A DNA stretch of 64,000 bases from Caulobacter sp. (lineage in GTDB: Bacteria; Pseudomonadota; Alphaproteobacteria; Caulobacterales; Caulobacteraceae): the NCBI GenBank assembly GCA_028291265.1, contig JAQGIK010000143.1, positions 1 through 64,000 on the forward strand, given 5' to 3'. The notes under the pieces are model-generated. The model was not told the DNA's origin and made no database searches. It was given only the letters and a program-made list of their open reading frames with translations. Of the stretch, positions 53,567 to 62,763 are shown piece by piece (the stretch's first letter is position 1; the number at the start of each line of letters is the position of its first letter). The position numbers and the translations under genes were made by a program.

Positions 53567-54154
53567 CTAGTCCGGCCGGTCGATCAGCCAGGCCGCTCCG
53601 GCCGACAGCTTGGCCATGACGTCGGTCGGCCGCTGGCCGGCCGGGTAGGAGGCGATGATCGCCGCCATGCCCCGGCCCAGCGCCCACAGGGCGTGGGCGG
53701 CGTTCTCGCGCCGCGCCTGCGGAATCCGGTCGTCGGCCATGACGGCGGCCTTGTAGGCCTCGAACATCCGGTACTCGGCCTCGCGCAGCTCCGAATGGCG
53801 GGACAGCAGCCGCTCGCCCAGCATCAACGAGAACAGTTCGGGGCGCGTCTCGACGAAGTGGAAGAAGGCCCGCGCCCCGCCGCGCATCGGCGACAGGAAT
53901 TCCGGCCGCTGCTGATAGTCGAGGATGTCGCGGCGCAGGTCCTCCAGCCCCATCAGGGCCAGGCTGACCAGCAGCGCCTCCTTGTTCTCGAAGTAGTGGT
54001 AGATCGAGGCCAGCCCGATCCCGGCCATCTCGGCGATGGCCCGCAGGTTCAGCGCCTCGACCCCCTGCTCGGCCAGGATGGCGGCGGCGGCGTCGAGCGC
54101 CTTGCCGCGAATGCCGGCGGCGTCCTGCAGGAGGGTCCTGGGTTTGGTGGTCAC
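53567..54154 (-). CDS. TetR-family regulator
   Basis: GKALDAAAAILAEQGVEALNLRAIAEMAGIGLASIYHYFENKEALLVSL. Confidence 0.95.
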   Translation of the reverse strand: MTTKPRTLLQDAAGIRGKALDAAAAILAEQGVEALNLRAIAEMAGIGLASIYHYFENKEALLVSLALMGLEDLRRDILDYQQRPEFLSPMRGGARAFFHFVETRPELFSLMLGERLLSRHSELREAEYRMFEAYKAAVMADDRIPQARRENAAHALWALGRGMAAIIASYPAGQRPTDVMAKLSAGAAWLIDRPD

Positions 54155-54197
54155 CGGCGCATCTAGCGCCGATCAGGCCTGTGCATCAACGGCGCCT

Positions 54198-56654
54198 CTA
54201 GAGCAGCCAGCCGCCGCTGTCGGCGGTGACGTCGCCGTTGATCTTCATCTGGTAGTCCGCCTTGCCGTCGCCGGTGATATCGAGCTTGAGCACCGTATTG
54301 CCGCCGACCAGGGACAGGGTCATCTCGCCGGCGTGCTTGCCGAAGGCCCCGACCAGGCTGAGGACGCCGCCCCAGGCGCCGGACAGATCGATGACGTCGC
54401 CCTCGGCGGTCGAGAAGTCATAGACCTGGTCGGTCTCCAGCACCGGGCCGAAGGCGTGGGCGACGACGAACGTGTCGCCTCCCAGGCCGCCGCGCAGCAG
54501 GTCGTTGCCGAGGCCGCCGATGACGATGTCGTCGCCGTCGTTTCCGTTGATCGTGTCGACGCCGGCCCCGCCGTCCAGTTGGTTGCCGCCGGCGTTGCCC
54601 TGCAGGTTGTTGGCCCCGCCGTTGCCGGTCCCGCCGATGTCGGCGATCCCCTGCAGTTCAAGGCCTTCGAGGTTGGCGGCCAGCACCCAACCGTCCAGGC
54701 TGGTGCGCACGATGTCGAAGCCCTCGTTCGCCGCCTCGATGGTCTGGTCGGCGGCGTCGTCGACGACATAGACCTCATTGCCGTCGCCGCCGGTCATGAG
54801 GTCGCCGCCCGTCCCGCCGTCGAGGTAGTCGTTGCCGCCCTCGCCGGTCATCACGTCGACGCCGTCGCCGCCGTCCATGCGGTCATTGCCCGCCCCGCCG
54901 ACCATGGTGTCGGCGCCGAGGCCGCCGAACAGCTTGTCGGCCCCGTCGCCGGCGGTCAGCTGGTCGTCGCCGCCGTCGCCCTGCAGCCAGTCGTTGCCGG
55001 CCCCGCCGAGGATGTCGTCCGCCCCGATCCCGCCGATCAGCGTGTCGTTGGCGTCGCCGCCGTCGAGCCGGTCGTCGCCGGCCAGGCCCGACAGGGTGTC
55101 CTTGCCGCCGAGACCCGACAGCTGGTCGTCGAGGTCGCCGCCATCGACGATCTCGTCGCCCGCCAGACCGGCATGCATGACCCGCACGGGCTGACCCCAG
55201 ATGACGTAGGTCGAGCCGGAATCGACCCCGGCGTAGCCGGCCCTGGCCGCGCCGAAGGCCATCTCGTCGGCCCCGTCGCCGTTGATGTCGCCGATGAAGT
55301 CGACCGTCCCGCCGAACCCCTCACCACTCGTCGAGCCGACGATCTGGAAGGCGCGGCCGGAGGTCAGCAGGCTGTCGAGGCTCACCGCGCCGAACAGCGC
55401 CTCGCCGCCGAGGATGACGAAGGCCCCGCCCATGCCGTTGTTGATCGCCGAGCTGGAGACGATCAGGTCGCCGTGGCCGTCGCCGTTGACGTCGCCACCG
55501 GCGGTCACCCGCACCTGCGACGGCGCGCCGATCAGGGTGAAGCCGTTGTGCAGCGGACCCATCAGGTCGATGACGCCCGCATAGGCCCCGCCGTAGAGCA
55601 CCTGGACCGAACCGCCGTTGAAGAAGATCAGGTCGTCGCGCCCATCGCCGTTGAAGTCGCTGCCGCTGGAGGCGGTGAAGCCCAGGCTGGCGAAATTGCC
55701 GCCGACGATGCGGAAACCGCCCCCGCCGGCCGACAAGTCGGCGGCCGCCGGCGGGCTGGCCGAGCCGTAGAGTACATAGACCGAGCCGGAATAGGCGCGG
55801 CTGTAGCCATACTCGGTCGCAAAGGGGGCGGCGGAGGCGCTGACCATCAGGTCGGCGAAGCCGTCGCCGTTGATGTCCAGGCCGCCGGCGATGGCGCCGC
55901 CCAGGTGGGCCCCTGGCCCGGCCCCGGAAATTTCGAAGCCGTTCGACCCGTTCAGGGAAAACAGGTTCAGGCTGGCCGGCAGCCCGTCCTCGTCGCCGAA
56001 CACCAGATAGGCGACGCCGCTGTTGCTCGCGCCCTGGCGGTAGGCGGTCTCCGAGCTGACCAGGAAGTCCTCCAGCCCGTCGCCGTTGTAGTCGCCGGCG
56101 GCGGTGACGTGCTGGCCGATGTGGTCCTGGACGCCCTCGCCGTCGAGGCGCGAGTCGGCGCCGGCCCCGACCGTGACCACCGCGCCGAAGCCCGAGGCCT
56201 TGCCATGGATCACATAGACCGCGCCGGCCCCGTTGGGATCGGCGTAGGGAGCGGTGACGATCAGGTCGCTGTAGCCGTCGCCGTCGACGTCGACCCCGGC
56301 CACGCCGCCGCCAAGGCCGGCCTGGGCTGCGGCGCCGCGGATGACGAAGCCGTTGGAGCCGTCGAGGCCGGCCAGGCCCAGGCCCAGCGGAAAGCCGGCG
56401 GCCGTGCCGAACACTACATAAGCCGCGCCGCTGTTGGCGCCCCCGGCGTCGGCCAGCCGGGCGCCGATGATGAAGTCGGCGATACCGTCGCCGTTGACGT
56501 CACCCGCCGAGGCCGCCGACCAGCCGAAGTAACTGCTCGCGGCAGGGCCATCGATGCGAAAGCCGGTGGCGGAGCCGAGGGCCGCGAGGTCGATCACTGC
56601 TGGAAAACCGGCCATTCTGACGCCCCTGCCCAAATTGAGCAGCAGGCTTGTCAC
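54198..56654 (-). CDS. FG-GAP repeat plus hemolysin-type Ca-binding (RTX) protein
   Basis: Repeated DVNGDGIADFIIGA / DINGDGFADLMVSA motifs, then GGxGxDxLxGGxGND repeats; typical T1SS-substrate C-terminus. Confidence 0.94.
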   Translation of the reverse strand: MTSLLLNLGRGVRMAGFPAVIDLAALGSATGFRIDGPAASSYFGWSAASAGDVNGDGIADFIIGARLADAGGANSGAAYVVFGTAAGFPLGLGLAGLDGSNGFVIRGAAAQAGLGGGVAGVDVDGDGYSDLIVTAPYADPNGAGAVYVIHGKASGFGAVVTVGAGADSRLDGEGVQDHIGQHVTAAGDYNGDGLEDFLVSSETAYRQGASNSGVAYLVFGDEDGLPASLNLFSLNGSNGFEISGAGPGAHLGGAIAGGLDINGDGFADLMVSASAAPFATEYGYSRAYSGSVYVLYGSASPPAAADLSAGGGGFRIVGGNFASLGFTASSGSDFNGDGRDDLIFFNGGSVQVLYGGAYAGVIDLMGPLHNGFTLIGAPSQVRVTAGGDVNGDGHGDLIVSSSAINNGMGGAFVILGGEALFGAVSLDSLLTSGRAFQIVGSTSGEGFGGTVDFIGDINGDGADEMAFGAARAGYAGVDSGSTYVIWGQPVRVMHAGLAGDEIVDGGDLDDQLSGLGGKDTLSGLAGDDRLDGGDANDTLIGGIGADDILGGAGNDWLQGDGGDDQLTAGDGADKLFGGLGADTMVGGAGNDRMDGGDGVDVMTGEGGNDYLDGGTGGDLMTGGDGNEVYVVDDAADQTIEAANEGFDIVRTSLDGWVLAANLEGLELQGIADIGGTGNGGANNLQGNAGGNQLDGGAGVDTINGNDGDDIVIGGLGNDLLRGGLGGDTFVVAHAFGPVLETDQVYDFSTAEGDVIDLSGAWGGVLSLVGAFGKHAGEMTLSLVGGNTVLKLDITGDGKADYQMKINGDVTADSGGWLL

Positions 56655-56824
56655 GGGGGCGACCGGCGTTCAACGAAATGGCAGAGAAACGATGACACCA
56701 TTTTTCTGGCAGGCTGATCGGCGATTCGACACACGGGGGAAGCCAGTCGACTTAGTCGGCCTCTACCCAACATCGCCGCCCGTTGACGAGGGTGGGAACC
56801 AACGCCCTAATCGGCCCGTTGTGA

Positions 56825-58786
56825 TTGAGGCGGGGTCCGCGCCAGAGTGTCGGGGTGAAGGTCATCGGATCGAACAATAGTGCCAGAACGGGGCTCGATC
56901 CCTATCGGCTGCTGATCGACAGCATCACCGACTACGCCATCTACATGCTCGATCCCACGGGCAGGGTGGTCAGCTGGAACCCCGGGGCCCAGCGCTTCAA
57001 GGGCTACGAAGCCGGCGAGATCGTCGGCCAGCATTTCTCGCGCTTTTACACCGACGAGGATCGGACCAAACAGGTTCCGGCCCGCGCCCTGGAGACGGCC
57101 GTGCGTGAAGGCCGGTTCGAGAGCGAGGGCTGGCGGGTGCGCCGCGACGGCGGCCGCTTCTGGGCCCATGTGGTCATCGACCCGATCATCGACCCGAATG
57201 GCGAGGTGCTCGGCTTCGCCAAGGTCACCCGCGACCTGACAGAGCGAAAGGCCGCCGCCGAAACCCTGCGCAGCAGCGAGGAACAGTTCCGGCTTCTGGT
57301 CCAGGGGGTCACCGACTACGCCATCTACATGCTCGATCCGGAAGGCCAGGTCAGCAGCTGGAACCTCGGGGCCCGGCGCATCAAGCAGTACGAGCCCGAG
57401 GAGATTATCGGCAGCCACTTCTCGCGCTTCTACAGCGACGAGGACCGGGCCGCCGGCAAGCCCGGCGAGGCTCTTCGCATCGCCCGCCAGGAGGGGCGGT
57501 TCGAGGCCGAGGGCTGGCGGGTGCGCAAGGACGGCACCCGCTTCCTGGCCCATGTGATCATCGACGCCATCCGCGACGATGCCGGCGGGATCACCGGCTT
57601 CGCCAAGATCACCCGCGACGTCACCGAACGGGCCGAATCCCAGAAGGCCCTGGCCGAGGCCCGCGAAAACCTGCTGCAGAGCCAGAAACTGGACGCCATC
57701 GGCCAGCTGACCGGCGGCGTCGCCCACGACTTCAACAACCTGTTGATGGCCATCCTTGGCAGCCTCGAACTGCTGCGCAAACGCATGCCCGACGATCCCC
57801 GGGCCCGGGCCCTGCTCGAGAACGCCGTCCAGGGCGCCGAGCGCGGCGCGGCCCTGACCCAACGCATGCTGTCCTTCGCCCGTAAGCAGGAACTGGCCCT
57901 GGAGCCGGTCGATGTGCCGATCCTGGTGCGCGGCATGGCCGAGCTGATGCAGCGGTCGGTCGGGCCGATGATCCAGCTGACCCTTCGCTTCGGCGGCGAC
58001 CTGCCGCCAGTGCTCAGCGACCCCCACCAGCTGGAAACCGCCCTGCTCAACCTAGTGGTCAACGCCCGGGACGCCATGCCGCAGGGCGGCGAGATCATCG
58101 TCGAGGCCAGCCGCCTGGCCGTCGCGGCCGGGAGCGGGCTGGAGGCCGGCGACTACGTCCGCCTGCGCGTCGCCGACGAGGGCGAGGGCATGGACCCCGA
58201 CACCCTGTCGCGGGCCCGTGAGCCCTTCTACACGACCAAGGGCATCGGCAAGGGCACGGGCCTTGGCCTCTCGATGGTTCACGGGCTGGCTGAACAGTCC
58301 GGCGGCCGGCTGGACATCACCAGCCGGCCCGGAAAAGGCACGCAGGTCGACATCCTGCTCAAGCCCAGCCGTGAGGCCGCCAGGATCCGCGGCCCCCGCG
58401 CCGATACCGGGCCAATGTCCAGTCGGCCGTTGCGCGTGCTCGCCGTCGACGACGACGCCCTGGTGCTGCTGAACACCGCGGCCATGCTGGAGGACCTGGG
58501 CCACACCGTCGTTTCGGCCAGCTCGGCGATGGAGGCGATGCGGGCCCTGGCCGATACGCGTTTCGACCTGGTGATCACCGACTACGCCATGCCCCGCCGC
58601 TCGGGCCTGGAGCTCAGTCGCGACGTCGCCAGCCGCTGGCCGGAGACGCCGGTGATCATGGCCAGCGGCTACGCCGAACTGCCGCCCGGCGCCGATGTCA
58701 GCCTGGTCCGGCTGGCCAAGCCCTACAACCAGGCCGACCTGGCCCGGGCGCTACATCTGGTGACGGCGCAGGCGGTCCAGGCCTGA
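56825..58786 (+). CDS. PAS-PAS hybrid histidine kinase with REC domain
   Basis: Two similar PAS domains (SITDYAIYMLDPTGRVVSWN / GVTDYAIYMLDPEGQVSSWN), GGVAHDFNNLLMAILGSLELL, REC LVITDYAMPRRSG; start codon uncertain. Confidence 0.94.
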   Translation: MRRGPRQSVGVKVIGSNNSARTGLDPYRLLIDSITDYAIYMLDPTGRVVSWNPGAQRFKGYEAGEIVGQHFSRFYTDEDRTKQVPARALETAVREGRFESEGWRVRRDGGRFWAHVVIDPIIDPNGEVLGFAKVTRDLTERKAAAETLRSSEEQFRLLVQGVTDYAIYMLDPEGQVSSWNLGARRIKQYEPEEIIGSHFSRFYSDEDRAAGKPGEALRIARQEGRFEAEGWRVRKDGTRFLAHVIIDAIRDDAGGITGFAKITRDVTERAESQKALAEARENLLQSQKLDAIGQLTGGVAHDFNNLLMAILGSLELLRKRMPDDPRARALLENAVQGAERGAALTQRMLSFARKQELALEPVDVPILVRGMAELMQRSVGPMIQLTLRFGGDLPPVLSDPHQLETALLNLVVNARDAMPQGGEIIVEASRLAVAAGSGLEAGDYVRLRVADEGEGMDPDTLSRAREPFYTTKGIGKGTGLGLSMVHGLAEQSGGRLDITSRPGKGTQVDILLKPSREAARIRGPRADTGPMSSRPLRVLAVDDDALVLLNTAAMLEDLGHTVVSASSAMEAMRALADTRFDLVITDYAMPRRSGLELSRDVASRWPETPVIMASGYAELPPGADVSLVRLAKPYNQADLARALHLVTAQAVQA

Positions 58787-58798
58787 TCCTGAAACGAA

Positions 58799-58823
58799 AC
58801 AGGCCGGCGCAAGGCCGGCCTGT
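58799..58823 (-). terminator. intrinsic terminator for the minus-strand Gln/Gly-rich gene
   Basis: ACAGGCCGGC-GCAAG-GCCGGCCTGT, followed on the minus strand by TTTCGTTTC. Confidence 0.7.
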
Positions 58824-58848
58824 CCCTAGCAACCGTTTGGGAGAACGG

Positions 58849-59250
58849 TCAGGCCTGCCCGCCCTTGTCGGTCGGGCTGGTGTCGTTGGGGTCGCGAGTG
58901 CGGCCGTCGTTGTCGGTGTCGATGCGTTCGCCCGACGGATCGCCCTGCCCGGCTTGCCCGGCCTGGCCGCCGCCTTGGCCCATCTGGCCGCCTTGGCCGC
59001 CCTGCTGGTTCTGCTGACCCGGGTTCTGCTGCTCGGCGTTGTCCGACTGCTGCTGCATGTCGCCCTGCCCGCCTTGGCCGCGTTGGCCTTGGCCGCGTTG
59101 GCCTTGACCGCCTTGGCCTTGACCGCCTTGGCCTTGGCCGCTCTGGCCCTGGCCGCCTTGCTGGTTCTGTTGGCCGGGGTTTTGCTGCTGGCCGCTGCCG
59201 GGCTGTTGCTGCATGCCCGATTGGCCTTGGTTCTGGTTGTTGTCGCCCAT
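58849..59250 (-). CDS. low-complexity Gln/Gly-rich protein
   Basis: MGDNNQNQGQSGMQQQPGSGQQQNPGQQNQQGGQGQSGQGQGGQGQGGQGQRGQ...DTDNDGRTRDPNDTSPTDKGGQA; own terminator. Confidence 0.65.
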   Translation of the reverse strand: MGDNNQNQGQSGMQQQPGSGQQQNPGQQNQQGGQGQSGQGQGGQGQGGQGQRGQGQRGQGGQGDMQQQSDNAEQQNPGQQNQQGGQGGQMGQGGGQAGQAGQGDPSGERIDTDNDGRTRDPNDTSPTDKGGQA

Positions 59251-59328
59251 GGCGTCCTCCTGTTGGTTAGACAGAAACAACCCCGATCCGTAGAGCTTGT
59301 TCCTGTGTCGGACGCCCGACCCGCCGGC

Positions 59329-60033
59329 TTAGTCGTTGCCGGTCTTGGCGTGCGGATCGGAGACGGCCTTGCTCTCGGGCGAGCCCTTTTCGCGCAGGTA
59401 GATGCCCAGCAGGATCAGCACGGCGGTGGACAGAAACTCGCTCTGCCAGTTCTGGAAGCTCTCGAACCAGAACTGGGGATCGACCAGATGCTCCATCAGT
59501 CCCGGCGGCGGCTGGTGGTGCGCCAGCGCCTCGTCGGCGGCGGCCCGCGCGCTGTTGGTCCAGTGCAGGAGCAGACTGGCCAGGAACAGCAGCATAAGGG
59601 CGCCGCCCAGCGAATGGCCGTACAGGACGCGCCACACCGGCCCAGCGCGGACCGGCCAGGGCGAGTCCGGCAACAGGCGATCTCGGGCCGGATCCTTGTC
59701 CTGCGGGGCCGGGTGGTGCGGGTCCTTCGATTCCGGCGAGCCGCGCTGGAACAGATAGGCCGTCAGCACGACGTAGGCCCACATCTGCAGGAACTCGCTC
59801 TCCCAGTTCTCGAACAGGGTGGCGAGGAATTCGCCGCCGCCGAGGTACTGCGCCAGGGTCAATGCGGCGAGGCCATGCTGGGCCCGGTCGGCGAGGTCCG
59901 CCCGCCAGCCGGTCAGCGCGTGGCCGACCAGCGACGCCGCAAACAGGGCCAGAAGGGCCAGGGTCAGGCCGTTGTCGCGCAACCAGCCGCGCCGTCCGCC
60001 GCTGGAGGCGAAGATCGTCTTTCCACGCGCCAT
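59329..60033 (-). CDS. DUF6766-type membrane protein with internal duplication
   Basis: Two modules: LFENWESEFLQMWAYVVLTAYLFQRGSPESKD and SFQNWQSEFLSTAVLILLGIYLREKGSPESKA. Confidence 0.82.
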   Translation of the reverse strand: MARGKTIFASSGGRRGWLRDNGLTLALLALFAASLVGHALTGWRADLADRAQHGLAALTLAQYLGGGEFLATLFENWESEFLQMWAYVVLTAYLFQRGSPESKDPHHPAPQDKDPARDRLLPDSPWPVRAGPVWRVLYGHSLGGALMLLFLASLLLHWTNSARAAADEALAHHQPPPGLMEHLVDPQFWFESFQNWQSEFLSTAVLILLGIYLREKGSPESKAVSDPHAKTGND

Positions 60034-60055
60034 CCGGAGTCCTTTCACTCCGGAT
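60032..60055 (-). promoter_or_regulatory. hairpin with Shine-Dalgarno-like loop at the start codon
   Basis: Minus-strand RNA AUCCGGAGU-GAAAGG-ACUCCGGAU, whose last bases form the AUG. Confidence 0.6.
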
Positions 60056-60117
60056 GAAATCGCGAAGACGGCGCGCTGTTCCGACCCCGCCTCGGAGCTC
60101 TTCAGGAATGCGCCGAA

Positions 60118-60780
60118 CTACCCCTTGGGTTCGGCGACGATCCGCAGATACGGCTTCAGCGTCTTCCAGCCACCCGGATATTTCGCGGCCGCCTGCTCGT
60201 CGGTGACGGCCGGCGGGATGATGACGTCGTCGCCCGGCCGCCAGTTGACCGGCGTCGCCACCGTATGCTTCGCGTTCAGCTGCAGGGCGTCCAGCAGCCG
60301 CAGCACCTCGTCGAAGTTCCGGCCGGCGACCATCGGGTAGATCAGCATGGCCTTGATCTTCTTGTCCGGCCCGATGATGAACACCGCCCGCACCGTGGCG
60401 TTGTCGGCGGCCGTGCGGCCCTCGGACGTCGTCCCGGCCCCCTCCGGCAGCATGTCGTAGAGGGTGGCGACCTTCAGGTCGGTGTCGCCGATCATCGGGA
60501 AGTTGACCGCGTGGCCCTGTGTTTCCTCGATGTCGGCAGCCCAGCGGCCGTGGTTTTCGACCGGGTCGACGCTGAGGCCGATGACCTTGGTGTTGCGTCT
60601 GTCGAACTCGGGCTTCAGGCCGGCCATGTAGCCGAGCTCGGTCGTGCAGACCGGGGTGAAGTCCTTGGGGTGCGAGAACAGGATGGCCCAGCTGTCGCCG
60701 ATCCAGTCGTGGAAGTTTATCTCCCCCTCCGTCGTCTGGGCGGTGAAGTTCGGGGCTTCGGAATTGATCCGGAGGGACAT
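60118..60780 (-). CDS. 1-Cys (Prx6-type) peroxiredoxin
   Basis: MSLRINSEAPNFTAQTTEGEINFHDWIGDSWAILFSHPKDFTPVCTTELGYMAGL. Confidence 0.95.
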   Translation of the reverse strand: MSLRINSEAPNFTAQTTEGEINFHDWIGDSWAILFSHPKDFTPVCTTELGYMAGLKPEFDRRNTKVIGLSVDPVENHGRWAADIEETQGHAVNFPMIGDTDLKVATLYDMLPEGAGTTSEGRTAADNATVRAVFIIGPDKKIKAMLIYPMVAGRNFDEVLRLLDALQLNAKHTVATPVNWRPGDDVIIPPAVTDEQAAAKYPGGWKTLKPYLRIVAEPKG

Positions 60781-60864
60781 CGGCTCGGTCTCCACGAAAG
60801 TGAACTGAGCGTCTGTTTAGTCCTCCGCCGCGAGGAGCGTTCGCCAGAATACCTGCCGCCGGGT

Positions 60865-61959
60865 TTAGCCGCCCTTCTTGCGGGCCTTGGGCGTGATCTT
60901 GACGCTCATCCGCTTGCCGGCCCGGATCAGGTCGAAGCTGATCGACTGGTCGATGCTGCCGGGACCGAGCACCCGCAACAGGTCGTCGAGCCCGGTCAAC
61001 GGCCGGCCGTCGGCGGCGATCAAGAGGTCGCCTTCGGCCAGGCCCGCCTTGGCGGCCGGACCGTGCGGCTCGACCGCCGCCACCCACACCGCATAGGCCT
61101 GGGTGACGCCGGCGGCCCGGGCCATGGCCGGCGGGACGGGGGTCTGCTGGGCGACGACGCCGATCGAGCCGCGTCGCACATGGCCGTGGGCCAGCAGTTC
61201 GGCCATCACGAAGCTGGCGGTGTTGGCGGCGACGGCGAAGCACAGCCCCTGCGCGCCCGAGATCACGGCCGTGGCGATGCCGACCACCTCGCCGGCGCTG
61301 TTGACCAGCGGCCCGCCGCTGTTGCCGTAGTTGAGCGCCGCGTCGGTCTGGATCAGATCCTCGATCAGGCGCCCGCGCTCACCGCGCAGGGACCGACCCA
61401 GCGCCGACACCACGCCGGTGGTCACCGTCGCCTCGAAGCCCAGCGGCGCGCCGATGGCGATCACCAGCTGACCGCGCCGAAGCTGCTTGGAATCCCCCAG
61501 CCGGGCGTGCGGCAGCCGCACGTTCTGCTCGACCTTCAAGAGGGCGATGTCGGTGTCGGGATCGTCGCCGACGCAGCGCGCGGTCAGGGCCCGGCCCTCG
61601 GCGGTGATGATGGCGAAGCGGCCGAAGCCCTGGACCACATGGCTGTTGGTCAGGATCAGCCCCTCGGGGCTGACCACGAACCCCGACCCCTCGCCCGCGA
61701 AGCTGCGGTCGCTGGTCAGCGGCTGGACGCGGACCACGGCCGGCCCGACATGCTCGACGGCCCGCACCACGGCGTTGGAATAGGCGTCCAGCAGGTCGGT
61801 GTTGGGCAGCGGCATGACCGGGCTGGACGGCCCGGCCTCGAAGGCGCGGTCGCCGACGTCGAACACGAAATCGGCTTCCGGCGGGAAGGAAAAGGCCGGC
61901 AGCCGGCGCACCGGACTGCGCGCCCGGTGGAACGACTGATACTTGCGGCCCTTCATCAT
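60865..61959 (-). CDS. S1C trypsin-like (HtrA/DegP) protease with PDZ domain
   Basis: GEGSGFVVSPEGLILTNSHVVQG, DTDIALLKV, NYGNSGGPLVNSAGEVVGI, PDZ C-terminus. Confidence 0.93.
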   Translation of the reverse strand: MMKGRKYQSFHRARSPVRRLPAFSFPPEADFVFDVGDRAFEAGPSSPVMPLPNTDLLDAYSNAVVRAVEHVGPAVVRVQPLTSDRSFAGEGSGFVVSPEGLILTNSHVVQGFGRFAIITAEGRALTARCVGDDPDTDIALLKVEQNVRLPHARLGDSKQLRRGQLVIAIGAPLGFEATVTTGVVSALGRSLRGERGRLIEDLIQTDAALNYGNSGGPLVNSAGEVVGIATAVISGAQGLCFAVAANTASFVMAELLAHGHVRRGSIGVVAQQTPVPPAMARAAGVTQAYAVWVAAVEPHGPAAKAGLAEGDLLIAADGRPLTGLDDLLRVLGPGSIDQSISFDLIRAGKRMSVKITPKARKKGG

Positions 61960-62037
61960 CGCCCACCCCCAAATGGTTAACGGCGATAGAACCACAGCCG
62001 CCGCCCCCGGCCAAGGCCCGCTCGCCTCATGCGGGCG

Positions 62038-62607
62038 CTAGAAGCCCTTGAGGTCCGGATCCAGCGTCTGGCCCTCTTCCAGCTGCACCCCGAAGCTGTT
62101 CAGCATCATGCAGACCTGGGTGTACTGGCCGGCGCTGAACACCACGTCCATGCACTGCTTGTCGCTGAAGTGCCGCTTCAGCGCCGCCCAGGTCGCGTCG
62201 CTGACGAAATAGTTGTGGTGCAGCTCGTCGCTGGCCCGGATCAGCGCCGCGTCGGCGTCGCTCCAGCCGGCGTCGGCCCCCTGCTTGATCCGCCCGATCT
62301 CGTCGCCGGTCAGCCCGGCCCGCTCGCCGATCGGCACATGCTGCGTCCATTCGTAGCCCGACCTGCACAGGTAGCCGATGCGCAGGATGACGATCTCCCG
62401 CTCGCGGGCCGGCAGGTCGTTCTTCTTCGACAGCACATACTCGCCCCAGCCGAGGAACCCCTTCAACGCCGCCGGCGCCCGCGCCAGGGTCCTGAAGATG
62501 TTGATCACCGGCCGGCCGCTGCCGATCATCGGGGCCAGCACCGCCCGCTGGTCGTCGTCGAGCTCGGCCTCGGTCAGCGGCGCGATGCGGGAGGCGGTCA
62601 GGCGCAT
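62038..62607 (-). CDS. carboxymuconolactone decarboxylase / AhpD-like protein
   Basis: 189 aa; LPAREREIVILRIGYLCRSGYEWTQHVPIGERAGLTGDEI. Confidence 0.92.
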   Translation of the reverse strand: MRLTASRIAPLTEAELDDDQRAVLAPMIGSGRPVINIFRTLARAPAALKGFLGWGEYVLSKKNDLPAREREIVILRIGYLCRSGYEWTQHVPIGERAGLTGDEIGRIKQGADAGWSDADAALIRASDELHHNYFVSDATWAALKRHFSDKQCMDVVFSAGQYTQVCMMLNSFGVQLEEGQTLDPDLKGF

Positions 62608-62763
62608 GGAGTTTCCTCTTCTCTCGGGCAGACACGATAGCGCGCGCCCTGGTCAGAGGCGACCCGCAGGATTGTCGGGCCGTCGACCCCCGCCGTTCAG
62701 CCCGGGTTCAGACTGGCGGTTCCAGCGTCCCAACAGAGTAAGCTTAACCCCGGAGCAACAGCC

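Noticed and set aside
54036-56717. 893-aa plus-strand ORF opposite the FG-GAP/RTX gene
   Set aside because: Val/Ala/Asp-rich periodic translation mirrors the RTX repeats; antisense artefact.
60265-61980. 571-aa plus-strand ORF opposite peroxiredoxin and protease
   Set aside because: Shadow ORF without recognisable domain.
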